Assembly: GCA_964587105.1 (NCBI GenBank) | Contig: CAZPKG010000006.1 | Span: forward strand, 135,578 to 199,577 | Origin: JABWCQ01 sp964587105 | GTDB lineage: Bacteria > Electryoneota > RPQS01 | Direction: 5' to 3' | Length of the DNA stretch: 64,000 nucleotides | Shown here: one piece after another, positions 43,143-50,696 of the stretch | How the letters are laid out: each line of letters begins with the position of its first letter | How positions within the stretch are numbered: position 1 is the stretch's first letter | The notes under the pieces: generated by a model | Databases searched by the model: none | What the model was told of the DNA's origin: nothing | The model's input: the letters and a program-made list of their open reading frames with translations, nothing else | Program-made: the position numbers and the translations under genes

Positions 43143-43643
43143 CTACTTCATCAGATGCCCAAGCCGTTCAACAGTAACGGTCCCAGGGCAATCACTGAAG
43201 TACAGCCCCGCGCTCGACCAATTCCACTCTTCTGCTTTTTCTACGAATCCCCTCTTGACGGGGTTCAAATGCATGTATTTCAATTTTGCATGGGCCGCGT
43301 CTGGACCTGGCACAAGAACATCATCATAAGTTGGGCGCCAAAGAGCAAGTTCCTTTGGATAGGCTTCGGGCTTTGCGCGCAATGATGTCATTCGTTTGAA
43401 GCCACCGACGGCATCAGACACCGGGTTACCTTCCGATTCTTGTCTGAGCAAAGCATGAAGATGATCTGGCATTAGCACATATCCTCGACATATCAATTCG
43501 TGCTTTGCTCGATAACCTTCGAACCATTGAAGAATTGCTTCACATTCGCTTGCAGTCTTAAACCATCTCCCTCGCTCAAGTGTAACTATCGTTACAAAAT
43601 GAAGACTTCCAGCAAATGCATTTAGTTCGTGTCTTCTGCGCAT
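43143..43643 (-). mobile_element. RAYT (REP-associated tyrosine transposase, IS200-like Y1 family)
   Basis: A 166-residue single-domain HUH transposase of the REP-associated kind. The HUH motif is PDHLHALL (about 58-65) and the catalytic tyrosine is likely in LKYMHLNPVKRG (about 125-136), followed by NWSSAGLY. RAYTs have no IS ends of their own but are flanked by REP palindromes, which they process. Here family C elements lie on both sides in opposite orientation (two downstream, one upstream), and further copies occur across the window. The frame appears intact; the ATG is at 43643. Confidence 0.92.
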
Positions 43644-43647
43644 TTCT

Positions 43648-43690
43648 CAGATTCCGGCGGGGAACCGCTTCGCTAAATCCCCGCTCGGCG
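43648..43690 (-). repeat. REP-like element, family C, inverted, upstream of RAYT
   Basis: On the plus strand it reads GATTCCGGCGGGGAACCGC then TTCGCTAAATCCCCGCTCGG, the exact reverse complement pattern of the downstream units, so the RAYT gene is enclosed by inverted copies. This is the architecture called a REPtron. Confidence 0.9.
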
Positions 43691-43719
43691 AGACGCTGGC
43701 TTGCGGTTGCTTTTGTTGA

Positions 43720-45129
43720 TCATTTCAGCAACACCATTTTCTTGCTTTGCGCGAAGTTGTTGCTTTCGAGCCGATAGATATAGACTCCTGAAGCCAAGCC
43801 TGTTCCGTCAAACATCACTTGATGTGTTCCGGCCTCGAGCATTCCGTCTGCAAGAGTTGCGACTTCGCGGCCCAGAATGTCGTACACTTTCAGCGTCGCG
43901 GGTGCGCCATACGGCATGTCAAACGAAATTTCGGTTGACGGGTTGAACGGGTTGGGGTAGTTGGGGTGCAAAGCGAAATTATCCGAAAGCTCGGGATGCT
44001 CAACGGAAGTCAATACGTCCATAGGGGCGAGGCGAGTGACGCGCATATGCGAAACCTCGTTTTCGTCCGTAATTCGACCAAGAATCGATAAACGCCCGTC
44101 ATGTCCAAGAACGATTGCGTCGCCTGTGTAGGTGAGGTCGCTTGCGATCTCGCTCTCCCATTGCACAGCCATACTTGCATCCATCCGAATCAGTTCAATT
44201 CGCGAGCCGACCCATGAACCTTTATTGACGACCAAAATGTACCCACCGTCGCTTGTTGGTTCAAAACCAACAATGGACCTCACCGAATCTTGCGGATGCA
44301 GTACCGTAAGGGTGTTTACCAAATTGCAACCTGCATCAGAATACGAAACGTCAACTCTCGGGGTCGTCAGATCGCAATCGTCGTAGCCACGAAGCAATGC
44401 TGCTTGTGACAGTCGGCCACTGTTATCCGCCGCCAAGTGTGGCGCGATAACTGTAATGCAGGGATTATCCGGCTCATAGTAATGATCACAATGGACTCCG
44501 GCATACAACTGGCGAAACCATGTCCAATCCGTTGAAGTTAATTGCTGGTCTGCTTGAAAGGCTAAGTCATCGAGTGTTTCACAAAAGTCGCTCACGAGTA
44601 TTATTCCGTCACCGGATTCGCGGTACTCTGTGGATTGTATATCAATGAAATTACCAAACAAGTCAAAGCGATAAGTACCGGAATGGTCAAAGGGCACACA
44701 CTCCCCATTTCGCCACGTACAGTCCGAGTATGCAAAAGACAGCATAATTGAGTTGCGCGTCCTAAGCAGAAACTGAAAGCCCTGATACCACAAAACTATC
44801 GAATCCACGAACGAGCCGCTGCTGTCAATTTGATAGAGTCCGCTATTGTACGGGAGAATGAATGAGCCATCATTAAGTCTGGCTATTGAAGTTCCGCCTG
44901 TATTGTCATTTCGCCAGACTTCTTGTCCCAAGGAGTCAAGCCGAACAGTAAGCATATCGTAATCCGATGTCAAGGCAACGCCGTTGTCCAGCGTTACGTC
45001 AAAACCTATTGACGAATATGATCGTGTTGTGTCCGCGTCCGTCCACACCCACTCTACTTGCGGTTGTGCGAGTAGTGCGAGGGGAAACAAGAGTGTGATA
45101 AAAACCAGCGTGAATCTTGACCTGTCCAT
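43720..45129 (-). CDS. Secreted protein with T9SS sorting domain
   Basis: A 469-residue protein. The ATG at 45129 follows GGAGGTGG; the frame further upstream has no export feature. Signal peptide about 1-20 (FTLVFITLLFPLALLAQ). The middle is beta-rich with propeller-like repeats (TLDNGVALTSDYDML, SDGGYILVVNKGS, HDGRLSILGRI) and several Cys residues. The T9SS domain contains HPNYPNPFNPSTEISFDMP, DILGREVATLADG, SGVYIYRLESNNF and QSKKMVLLK. The gene following it on the other side of the RAYT is unrelated. Confidence 0.83.
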   Translation of the reverse strand: MDRSRFTLVFITLLFPLALLAQPQVEWVWTDADTTRSYSSIGFDVTLDNGVALTSDYDMLTVRLDSLGQEVWRNDNTGGTSIARLNDGSFILPYNSGLYQIDSSGSFVDSIVLWYQGFQFLLRTRNSIMLSFAYSDCTWRNGECVPFDHSGTYRFDLFGNFIDIQSTEYRESGDGIILVSDFCETLDDLAFQADQQLTSTDWTWFRQLYAGVHCDHYYEPDNPCITVIAPHLAADNSGRLSQAALLRGYDDCDLTTPRVDVSYSDAGCNLVNTLTVLHPQDSVRSIVGFEPTSDGGYILVVNKGSWVGSRIELIRMDASMAVQWESEIASDLTYTGDAIVLGHDGRLSILGRITDENEVSHMRVTRLAPMDVLTSVEHPELSDNFALHPNYPNPFNPSTEISFDMPYGAPATLKVYDILGREVATLADGMLEAGTHQVMFDGTGLASGVYIYRLESNNFAQSKKMVLLK

Positions 45130-45421
45130 GTCGTCCACCTCCGGCTGAAATTGCTCCGAGAAATGCGGCCCAAAACGGGCACTCGTCCGGTTCACCCAAA
45201 TCCGATAAATATACGAATTTTCAACCTTTTATTACAACTTTTTTGGTCAAGGTGTACTCGAAAATGTGTGATTGAGCGGGATATAGAGGTGTAGGGGAGG
45301 GGGTAATTTAAACGATACTTTAAGGTGTTGTTTTTATGTGTTTTGAGGTTGTGGTCTGGCGGGGCTGCGAAATGCGGAGATTGGGGCGGGCCGCAAGTCT
45401 GGCAAAGTGCACTGGCGGAGC

Positions 45422-45442
45422 GCAAACTGACCGGAAGTTTGC
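45422..45442. promoter_or_regulatory. 7-bp inverted repeat upstream of the pilin promoter
   Basis: GCAAACT (45422-45428) and AGTTTGC (45436-45442) are perfect inverted arms around GACCGGA. It lies about 46 bases before the sigma-54 -24 element, a distance used by enhancer-binding activators. It could also be a weak hairpin. The rest of 45130-45420 holds no gene that I recognise. Confidence 0.4.
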
Positions 45443-45487
45443 GGGTCTCTTTTCGTTGTAGGTAGCTGTTTTTTCGGAGCCGGTGGG

Positions 45488-45503
45488 TGGCATCTGACTT
45501 GCA
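45488..45503 (+). promoter_or_regulatory. Sigma-54 (RpoN) promoter for the pilin gene
   Basis: TGGCATCTGACTTGCA matches TGGCAC-N5-TTGCA with GG (45489-45490) and GC (45501-45502) exactly ten bases apart. The transcription start would be near 45514, leaving a leader of about 26 bases that contains the AAGGAG ribosome site. Pilin genes are RpoN-dependent in several groups, including Myxococcus and Pseudomonas. Confidence 0.75.
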
Positions 45504-45540
45504 GAATAGGGATACGAACCTGAACGAAGGAGTGCCTGCT

Positions 45541-45942
45541 ATGCAGAAACAACGTGGATTCACCTTAGTCGAGCTGCTGGTCGTGATTGTGGTCATCGGA
45601 ATTTTGGCCACGATAGCGGTCCCGCGGTTTCTCGCTTCTCAAGATCGCGCCCACGTCACGGCGGCGGTGGCGGACGTGGATCACTTCCGTAAGGCGCTTG
45701 CGGTCTATGAAATTGACTACGGAGCCTACCCGACCCAGAACTTCGGCAACGTGGGCGGCATCGTGGCAGCCTTAGTTGATCCGTCGGGGAATGACTATAT
45801 GATTTTACCGGACGGCCAGAGCTTCAGTTCGTTTTCTTACACACCGGTCAACAACGGCCAGAGTTACGAGATTCAAGTCGTTGCCACCGACCACAGCAAT
45901 ACCGGGGTCGTAGCCGATCCGACAGGTACTACTGTGCAATAG
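45541..45942 (+). CDS. Type IV pilin or pseudopilin
   Basis: A 133-residue pilin. The ATG at 45541 follows AAGGAGTGCCTGCT; the leader MQKQRG is short and basic. The prepilin cleavage site is G/FTLVELLVVIVVIGILATIAVP (the hydrophobic N-helix) with Glu at +5. The rest is a short globular head (SGNDYMILPDGQ, NGQSYEIQVVATD) without the paired C-terminal cysteines of long pilins. It stands alone on the plus strand between minus-strand genes; no pilus assembly gene is near. Confidence 0.92.
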   Translation: MQKQRGFTLVELLVVIVVIGILATIAVPRFLASQDRAHVTAAVADVDHFRKALAVYEIDYGAYPTQNFGNVGGIVAALVDPSGNDYMILPDGQSFSSFSYTPVNNGQSYEIQVVATDHSNTGVVADPTGTTVQ

Positions 45943-45964
45943 ATCAGTGTCAACGCACCAAATG

Positions 45965-45998
45965 AGAAAAGCGACTCATTTGAGTCGCTTTTCTTTTT
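45965..45998. terminator. Strong intrinsic terminator after the pilin gene
   Basis: Arms AGAAAAGCGACTCA (45965-45978) and TGAGTCGCTTTTCT (45981-45994) are perfectly complementary with a tiny loop, followed by TTTT. The last bases overlap the stop of the converging small membrane-protein gene. It can work in both directions. Confidence 0.92.
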
Positions 45999-46284
45999 AC
46001 GGTCTTGACGTCCACCATCGGTTCAGTGGGGAGTGCGAATCTCGAAGCATGATCCAAACAAATATGACGAACAAAATCATTGACAGCCAGATGATGAATC
46101 CTTTTCTCTCTCCGTACTGCCGCTTCAATTCATCTCGAAAAGCGCTGCCTCTTCCCCATCGATAAGCGACAACCATCCAGACGAAAAACAGCACGCCCAA
46201 AATAACAAAAATGAACGCGGCGTTCCCGGAAGGCGGATCGTCAAGAATTCCCAGACAAGTTTGAAAAATGTGTTTGCTTGTCAT
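45997..46284 (-). CDS. Small two-helix membrane protein
   Basis: A 95-residue protein with two probable membrane helices (AAFIFVILGVLFFVWMVVAY and GFIIWLSMILFVIFVWIML) and a charged loop RGSAFRDELKRQYGERK. The ATG at 46284 follows the upstream stop by three bases, and it is the last of three such genes. No family is recognised. Confidence 0.65.
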   Translation of the reverse strand: MTSKHIFQTCLGILDDPPSGNAAFIFVILGVLFFVWMVVAYRWGRGSAFRDELKRQYGERKGFIIWLSMILFVIFVWIMLRDSHSPLNRWWTSRP

Positions 46285-46287
46285 CTG

Positions 46288-46509
46288 TTACCAAACGTTC
46301 GTGACAAGAAAACCAATTACTACGCCGACCAAGGTTATCAAAATGAGATAGAACCATGTGCGTGACGGGCCGTATTGCCGAACCATCGCGTCTTTCGCAG
46401 GTTCGCCGGGCGAAAACGGCGCACCCCAAAATGCCCACGCGCGTATGGCAGCATAAATGGCGACTCCGATACCTATCACCAAACCGATGATAATATCCCG
46501 TTCACTCAT
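46288..46509 (-). CDS. Small two-helix membrane protein
   Basis: A 73-residue protein from the ATG at 46509 (MSERDIIIGLVIGIGVAIYA) with a second helix FYLILITLVGVVIGFLV. The start overlaps the preceding stop by one base (TGATG). The loop RQYGPSRTW resembles the RQYGERKGF of the next gene, so the two may be paralogues. Confidence 0.6.
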   Translation of the reverse strand: MSERDIIIGLVIGIGVAIYAAIRAWAFWGAPFSPGEPAKDAMVRQYGPSRTWFYLILITLVGVVIGFLVTNVW

Positions 46510-46703
46510 CAGAACACCTTCGGCAGCCAGAGCCACAAGACTATAAACACCACACCGAACAAAATCACGCGCAAAATTATCGTGGGGACATTCGTATCGC
46601 CGGGACTCCATTCATGCAGGAGCCATTTGCCGATTTTTTCAATGACAATCAACAGCAGGAAGATTCCCGCGAACTTTAGAAATGTATTCCAATCCCACGA
46701 CAT
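46509..46703 (-). CDS. Small membrane protein
   Basis: A 64-residue protein with two helices (FLKFAGIFLLLIVIEKIGKW and IILRVILFGVVFIVLWLWL). Its ATG directly follows the stop of the secreted protein at 46704, and its own stop overlaps the next start. It belongs to a cluster of three small membrane proteins; the role is unknown. Confidence 0.55.
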   Translation of the reverse strand: MSWDWNTFLKFAGIFLLLIVIEKIGKWLLHEWSPGDTNVPTIILRVILFGVVFIVLWLWLPKVF

Positions 46704-48455
46704 TTACTTCACATACACCGCTTTTTGCACCAATGCGGCGGCATCCGCTGCGGATGCCCCGCTGACTTCAAGCTTGAACAGATAGATTCCCGCCGCGCAT
46801 TCGGCGCAATTCCATTGAGCCATGTGATTGCCGGCTTGTCTTACACCGTTTACAATCACACCGACCTCGCGTCCCAAAACATCATACACTCGCAAAGAAA
46901 TTTCACTCGCACGCGGCAAAGAATACGAAACATTCACCGCGCCGTTAAACGGATTGGGGTAGAGCGGTTTTAGGTCGAACGCGAGGGGAAGGGGGGTTTC
47001 AGGGGCATCATCAGGAGTTGTGCCGCTGCCAATTATGTATACTGTGTCGGGACTGGTAATCGCATTGCTTGTTATGACAGCGTATGCTGAATAGAACTGG
47101 TGGGCTTGCGGCGCAAAACGAATATCCACCGTCGTGAAGTCTCCCCACCACAATTCTATAGTGTTCCATTCGGCGGGTCCCTGAAAAACGGGAGACACGA
47201 CGTCAAAGCCGGTGATTCTCAAAATTGATTCATTAGGGTTTCCCAAGCGCACTTCAGCAATCGAATCTTCACCAATGATAACGGCACCAAATGCTAACGT
47301 GTCCGGTTCAATGCTAATTTCGGGTCCCCAGCCGGGATCAACGAGCGGTGCATCGCTCTTTAGATAATACACCGATCCATCTGCAGATGGAATGAAGGCT
47401 CGGCCGTATCCTTCTTCATCAATTGCGAACGCCAGCGCACCTTCAGCGTTATCATACATTATGTTAGGTTGCCAATCCCAAACTGAAGTTGAATAGAAGA
47501 CTGTTCCCGTGTAGAAATTCCCGCTGATTTGGAGCGACAACACGTGCGGATCGCCGTTCGGGTCGAGCGCGATGATTGGTTCACCTGCGTTCTCGTCGCC
47601 GCTTGCGTCAATTCCAAACGACCAATCGCCGTTCGGTGCGCGATAGTGATAATAAACCGGTCGCGGAATGCCAAAACCTTCACTGCCGCTCGAAACGCAA
47701 TAGACTCCGCCGTTGGCATCGACCGCAATGTCGCCGGGATAGCTTTCGGGATGCGGCACCTGAAGCGTCGTCACCACCCAGTCGTTGCTTCCACCGACTT
47801 CGTTGGTGGCGTGCTGTGCATTGTAGCTGCCGAAATTTCCGCCGCGAAAAACGACGTGACCTGCGTCATCTCCATCCACCGCGATGCGCGGCGACGCGCC
47901 CAAACCGAAATCGCCGATATCGGCTTGAATATGATTGAACTCCCACGTCAAACCGTTGTAGTAGCCGAAATCGAGTTGATAATCGCCTTGGTCATCGGTG
48001 ATATAGACAACATAAATTGTTCCGACGGAGTTGACCGCGATATCAGGAGAAACAGCGGCCTCGTTAGGATCACCAAGCATCAGCCGCGACCATGTTCCAT
48101 TTGCCTGCCGTGCTGCAAACCAGATGCGCGAGTTGGATTGAAAGGCGACGATCGGCTGTTGCGTGTCTGGATTCCAGGCAATCGCAACTTCGCCGATTTG
48201 TCCCATCGAGGCCGAATCCGTCACGGATTCAAACGCCAGCCAATTGCCGCTCGACTCTTCCCGCATATGATAGCGGACATTTGAGCCGTTGCGGAAAACC
48301 GCGTGCACATTACCAACCGGATCGACCGCGAGGCTTTTTGTCAACGGCGAAGATGCAAAGCCGAGCGGAACTGCATGGTCAAAATCCCACTGCGCATACG
48401 CCATATTTGCGCAGACGAGCGCGATAGCCAACAGAATAAATTGCATGAATTTCAT
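46704..48455 (-). CDS. Secreted repeat protein with T9SS sorting domain carrying a REP insertion
   Basis: A 583-residue secreted protein: signal peptide 1-22 (ending ANMAYAQ), propeller-like repeats in 30-370 with IAVD(G/P/A)(D/N)... segments (SLAVDPVGNVHAVF, DIAVNSVGTIYVVYI, IAVDGDDAGHVVF, DIAVDANGGVYCV), an HYDIN/choice-of-anchor-type Ig domain (about 380-480), then the T9SS domain (LYPNPFNGAVNVSYSLP, DVLGREVGVIVNG, AGIYLFKLEV). The sorting domain ends SGASAADAAALVQKAVYVK; the ASAADAA part is encoded by a family D palindrome in frame. Confidence 0.83.
   Translation of the reverse strand: MKFMQFILLAIALVCANMAYAQWDFDHAVPLGFASSPLTKSLAVDPVGNVHAVFRNGSNVRYHMREESSGNWLAFESVTDSASMGQIGEVAIAWNPDTQQPIVAFQSNSRIWFAARQANGTWSRLMLGDPNEAAVSPDIAVNSVGTIYVVYITDDQGDYQLDFGYYNGLTWEFNHIQADIGDFGLGASPRIAVDGDDAGHVVFRGGNFGSYNAQHATNEVGGSNDWVVTTLQVPHPESYPGDIAVDANGGVYCVSSGSEGFGIPRPVYYHYRAPNGDWSFGIDASGDENAGEPIIALDPNGDPHVLSLQISGNFYTGTVFYSTSVWDWQPNIMYDNAEGALAFAIDEEGYGRAFIPSADGSVYYLKSDAPLVDPGWGPEISIEPDTLAFGAVIIGEDSIAEVRLGNPNESILRITGFDVVSPVFQGPAEWNTIELWWGDFTTVDIRFAPQAHQFYSAYAVITSNAITSPDTVYIIGSGTTPDDAPETPLPLAFDLKPLYPNPFNGAVNVSYSLPRASEISLRVYDVLGREVGVIVNGVRQAGNHMAQWNCAECAAGIYLFKLEVSGASAADAAALVQKAVYVK
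46735..46760. repeat. REP-like element, family D, in frame inside a T9SS sorting domain
   Basis: Arms GGCATCCGC (46740-46748) and GCGGATGCC (46750-46758). Compared with the other copies the C of CACCC has changed to T and G to A in both arms, keeping the pairing. It encodes about eight residues near residue 565-573 of the 583-residue protein. Confidence 0.85.
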
Positions 48456-48521
48456 TTGATTATTCCCTTTCTCAATTTCAAAACGCGTGCGTCAGCGCAA
48501 GGTTGGTTACTTTTCAAGTAA

Positions 48522-48959
48522 CTAAGGCTCCATTTCAACGGTAATTTTTTCGAGCGACGGATTGCTTGCCCACGCGCTGACGATGGCTTTCTTTTTCTTC
48601 ACGGCCACGCGGCGTTTGATTTCCTGAATCTCAATATAGGATGTGTCCGTTTCGCAGGCTTTGTGCTGCCAATAGCAGTCGAGTTGAATGCACAGTTCGC
48701 CGACGTTCACTTTTGTCGTGTCGTCGCGGGTTGTAGTCACCCAAGCTCGGCCCACGGACTTTTGATAGAGCCACGCGTACTTTGTTTCCACCACGACATG
48801 GAGCCACGGCAAATCCAGCGCGGCAAGGCTCACGTCCGCCGATTGATAAGGCTCCTGCTGCGCGGCATAGAGCGGAATATCAATCGTTTGCACAATTCGT
48901 TCGGGCCAAATCAGCGCAATTGCCAATGCGGCCAGCATCATCGACACAAATTTTTTCAT
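48522..48959 (-). CDS. Secreted or anchored protein of unknown function
   Basis: A 145-residue protein with an N-terminal hydrophobic segment (MLAALAIALIWPE) that may be a signal peptide or anchor. The rest is polar with a Cys-containing stretch (ELCIQLDCYWQHKACETD) and a basic RRVAVKKKKAIV segment. No family is recognised. It lies 27 bases downstream of the HTH gene on the same strand. The gap 48456-48521 contains a partial family G-like GCGTCAGCGCAA. Confidence 0.6.
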   Translation of the reverse strand: MKKFVSMMLAALAIALIWPERIVQTIDIPLYAAQQEPYQSADVSLAALDLPWLHVVVETKYAWLYQKSVGRAWVTTTRDDTTKVNVGELCIQLDCYWQHKACETDTSYIEIQEIKRRVAVKKKKAIVSAWASNPSLEKITVEMEP

Positions 48960-48986
48960 CTCGTATTCCGGTTTTGCGAACGTTGC

Positions 48987-49286
48987 TCAGCGTTTTCCGC
49001 GTTTGATATAGCGCAGCGGATCTTCGAGTTCGGTGATGCCTTCTTCGAGCAGAGCTTTGGATTCTTTCCTGATCTTGGCGGCATTGATGCGCGCGTCAAC
49101 CATACAAAGCTGCACTGTGCGGCGCGTTACCTTCAGCGAGATCGCGGTGTTGGAAACATTTCCGAGGTGCATCCACAGCGCCTTGACCAGATAGGTCGCT
49201 CTGAACTTATCCACCGCTTTTTGCATGTCCAGTGGATATTCCGCCGACTCAACCGAGATGGTCTTTGGCTTCTTGCTTTTCTTCAT
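48987..49286 (-). CDS. Small DNA-binding protein with Fis-type helix-turn-helix
   Basis: A 99-residue protein beginning MKKSKKPKT at the ATG at 49286. Residues about 30-70 (YLVKALWMHLGNVSNTAISL followed by KVTRRTVQLCMVDARI) follow the pattern of the Fis-type HTH seen at the end of NtrC-like activators (Y.xxAL...GN...AA..L...R.T). There is no ATPase or receiver domain. A regulator role is inferred. It is near dciA and the M48 peptidase but not clearly in their unit. Confidence 0.6.
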   Translation of the reverse strand: MKKSKKPKTISVESAEYPLDMQKAVDKFRATYLVKALWMHLGNVSNTAISLKVTRRTVQLCMVDARINAAKIRKESKALLEEGITELEDPLRYIKRGKR

Positions 49287-49340
49287 TGTAATTCTCTGCA
49301 ACTATTATGTGGTTGTCATGATTTTGTTCATTTGCGTGGG

Positions 49341-50189
49341 CTATTGCCCTCGTCTGCTGCCGCGTCTTGGCTCTGCGGGAGGAGTTGAGCTGGGTTGGCC
49401 GCCGTGTTTTTCATATTCGGCGAGGGCTTCGGGGAGTAGGCCTTCAAGCTGTGCAATTCGGCGGTCGTCTGTGGGATGCGTTGAGAGAAACGCAGGGACG
49501 CTGCCACCGGCGCCTTTGTAATCTTTGAAGCGCTTCCAAAAATTTATTGCTTCGCGCGGATCGTAACCTGCGCGGGCCATGTACATCAAGCCCATGCGGT
49601 CGGCTTCGAGTTCCTGCGAGCGCGAGTGCGGCAGCGTGCGAGCGAGTGTTGTACCCGCGCCGTAGGCGGTCATCGCCAGCGCGCGCGTCTCTTCCGGTTT
49701 GTCGGAAAGCGCGACGTCGAGTGCCACACCGCCTAATTGCATCAACAACGATTCGCTCATGCGTTCGCCGCCGTGCCGTGCGGTGGCGTGCGCGACTTCG
49801 TGTCCCATTACCGCCGCGAGACCCGCTTCGTTGGCGGTAATCGGTAGAATCGCGTTATAGACGCCGATCTTTCCGCCGGGCAAACAAAATGCGTTCGGCT
49901 CGTCGGAGCGGAAACAGACATATTCCCACTGCGCGTTGGGTAGATTCACCACCGCAGAAATATTGCGTCCGACTTTCTCGACCAAATCCTGCTCGGCCTG
50001 CACGCTGGTTTGGCGTGTGCTGGCTTTTATCTCGTTGAATGCCGACAAACCTAACGCCGCCTCTTGCGAGGAGGGAATCAGCATCAACCCTTTGCGGCCC
50101 GTCTCGGGATTCGTGTAACAGGTCACGCCGAGCGCAAGGGTTAAAACTGCGGCAATCAGTTTCCATTTCTTGATAAGCAACATGATCAT
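49341..50189 (-). CDS. M48-family metallopeptidase (exported)
   Basis: A 282-residue protease with the zinc motif HEVAHATARHGGERM (HExxH) and the third ligand Glu in RSQELEADRMGLMYMARAGY. The ATG at 50189 follows AAAGGAG; an N-terminal hydrophobic segment (KLIAAVLTLALGVTC) suggests export, with a Cys that could be lipidated but a non-canonical lipobox. The C-terminal part contains FLSTHPTDDRRIAQLE typical of BepA/LoiP-type outer-membrane-protein quality-control peptidases. The tail is Pro/Arg-rich. Confidence 0.9.
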   Translation of the reverse strand: MIMLLIKKWKLIAAVLTLALGVTCYTNPETGRKGLMLIPSSQEAALGLSAFNEIKASTRQTSVQAEQDLVEKVGRNISAVVNLPNAQWEYVCFRSDEPNAFCLPGGKIGVYNAILPITANEAGLAAVMGHEVAHATARHGGERMSESLLMQLGGVALDVALSDKPEETRALAMTAYGAGTTLARTLPHSRSQELEADRMGLMYMARAGYDPREAINFWKRFKDYKGAGGSVPAFLSTHPTDDRRIAQLEGLLPEALAEYEKHGGQPSSTPPAEPRRGSRRGQ

Positions 50190-50203
50190 CGTTCGCTCCT
50201 TTA

Positions 50204-50485
50204 TTAGTTCAGAAATATCTCCTTTACAACGCCCTTCCCGACCACCTGTTCGATCCGGCCCAAAAGTTCGGGCTTGGTGTGGTGCAGCGTTGCGCGCCAA
50301 ACATCATGATCGCACTGAATCAACAGCCGCCCCTTTTCCAGCCCCTGCACATGCGCGTACTTGGCAATCTGCTCGCCCACGATTTCGGCCCAGCGCTCCT
50401 CAATCAGCGCCAGCCGAAGCCCTTTTTGGTACTTCTTGTCGCGGATCAGGGCTTCAATGACTTTATGGACGGGTGTGGGTTTCAT
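50204..50485 (-). CDS. dciA: DciA-like (DUF721) replicative-helicase loader
   Basis: A 93-residue protein of the DUF721/DciA family: KVIEALIRDKKYQKGL, WAEIVGEQIAKYAHVQGLEKGRL and WRATLHHTKPELLGRI. DciA is the ancestral bacterial loader of the DnaB helicase. Its place next to dnaN and dnaA fits that role. The ATG at 50485 is used; a TTG six codons upstream is possible. There is no clear Shine-Dalgarno site. Confidence 0.85.
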   Translation of the reverse strand: MKPTPVHKVIEALIRDKKYQKGLRLALIEERWAEIVGEQIAKYAHVQGLEKGRLLIQCDHDVWRATLHHTKPELLGRIEQVVGKGVVKEIFLN

Positions 50486-50582
50486 GGGGGTTAGATTGGG
50501 CAACAGACTCCTGACTATCCAACACTTAATTTACGACTTCACTTCTGTTCTTACAATAGCTGACTGCTCAATTTTGAAGCAC

Positions 50583-50616
50583 TGCGCCGGCGCAATGGGT
50601 CCAGCGTCCACGCTGG
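50583..50616. repeat. REP-like element, family G
   Basis: GCGCAATGGGTCCAGCG followed by TCCACGCTGG: the arms CCAGCG and CGCTGG pair around TCCA. It matches the copy at 31150-31183 except for a few bases. It lies directly before the dnaN terminator. Confidence 0.75.
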
Positions 50617-50623
50617 AAAAAGC

Positions 50624-50654
50624 ACAACCCCCGGCGCCGCACGCCGGGGGTTGT
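50624..50654 (-). terminator. Intrinsic terminator after dnaN
   Basis: Arms ACAACCCCCGGCG (50624-50636) and CGCCGGGGGTTGT (50642-50654) pair perfectly around CCGCA. On the minus strand the hairpin is followed by GCTTTTT, as expected for a terminator of dnaN. Confidence 0.9.
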
Positions 50655-50696
50655 TTAATCCCGCCAATGTTCTCGAACGAGTCTCTGCCGCGGCTA

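Noticed and set aside
47529..48284. Open frame on the plus strand
   Set aside because: It is antisense to the T9SS-exported protein at 46704-48455, whose signal peptide and sorting domain are clear.
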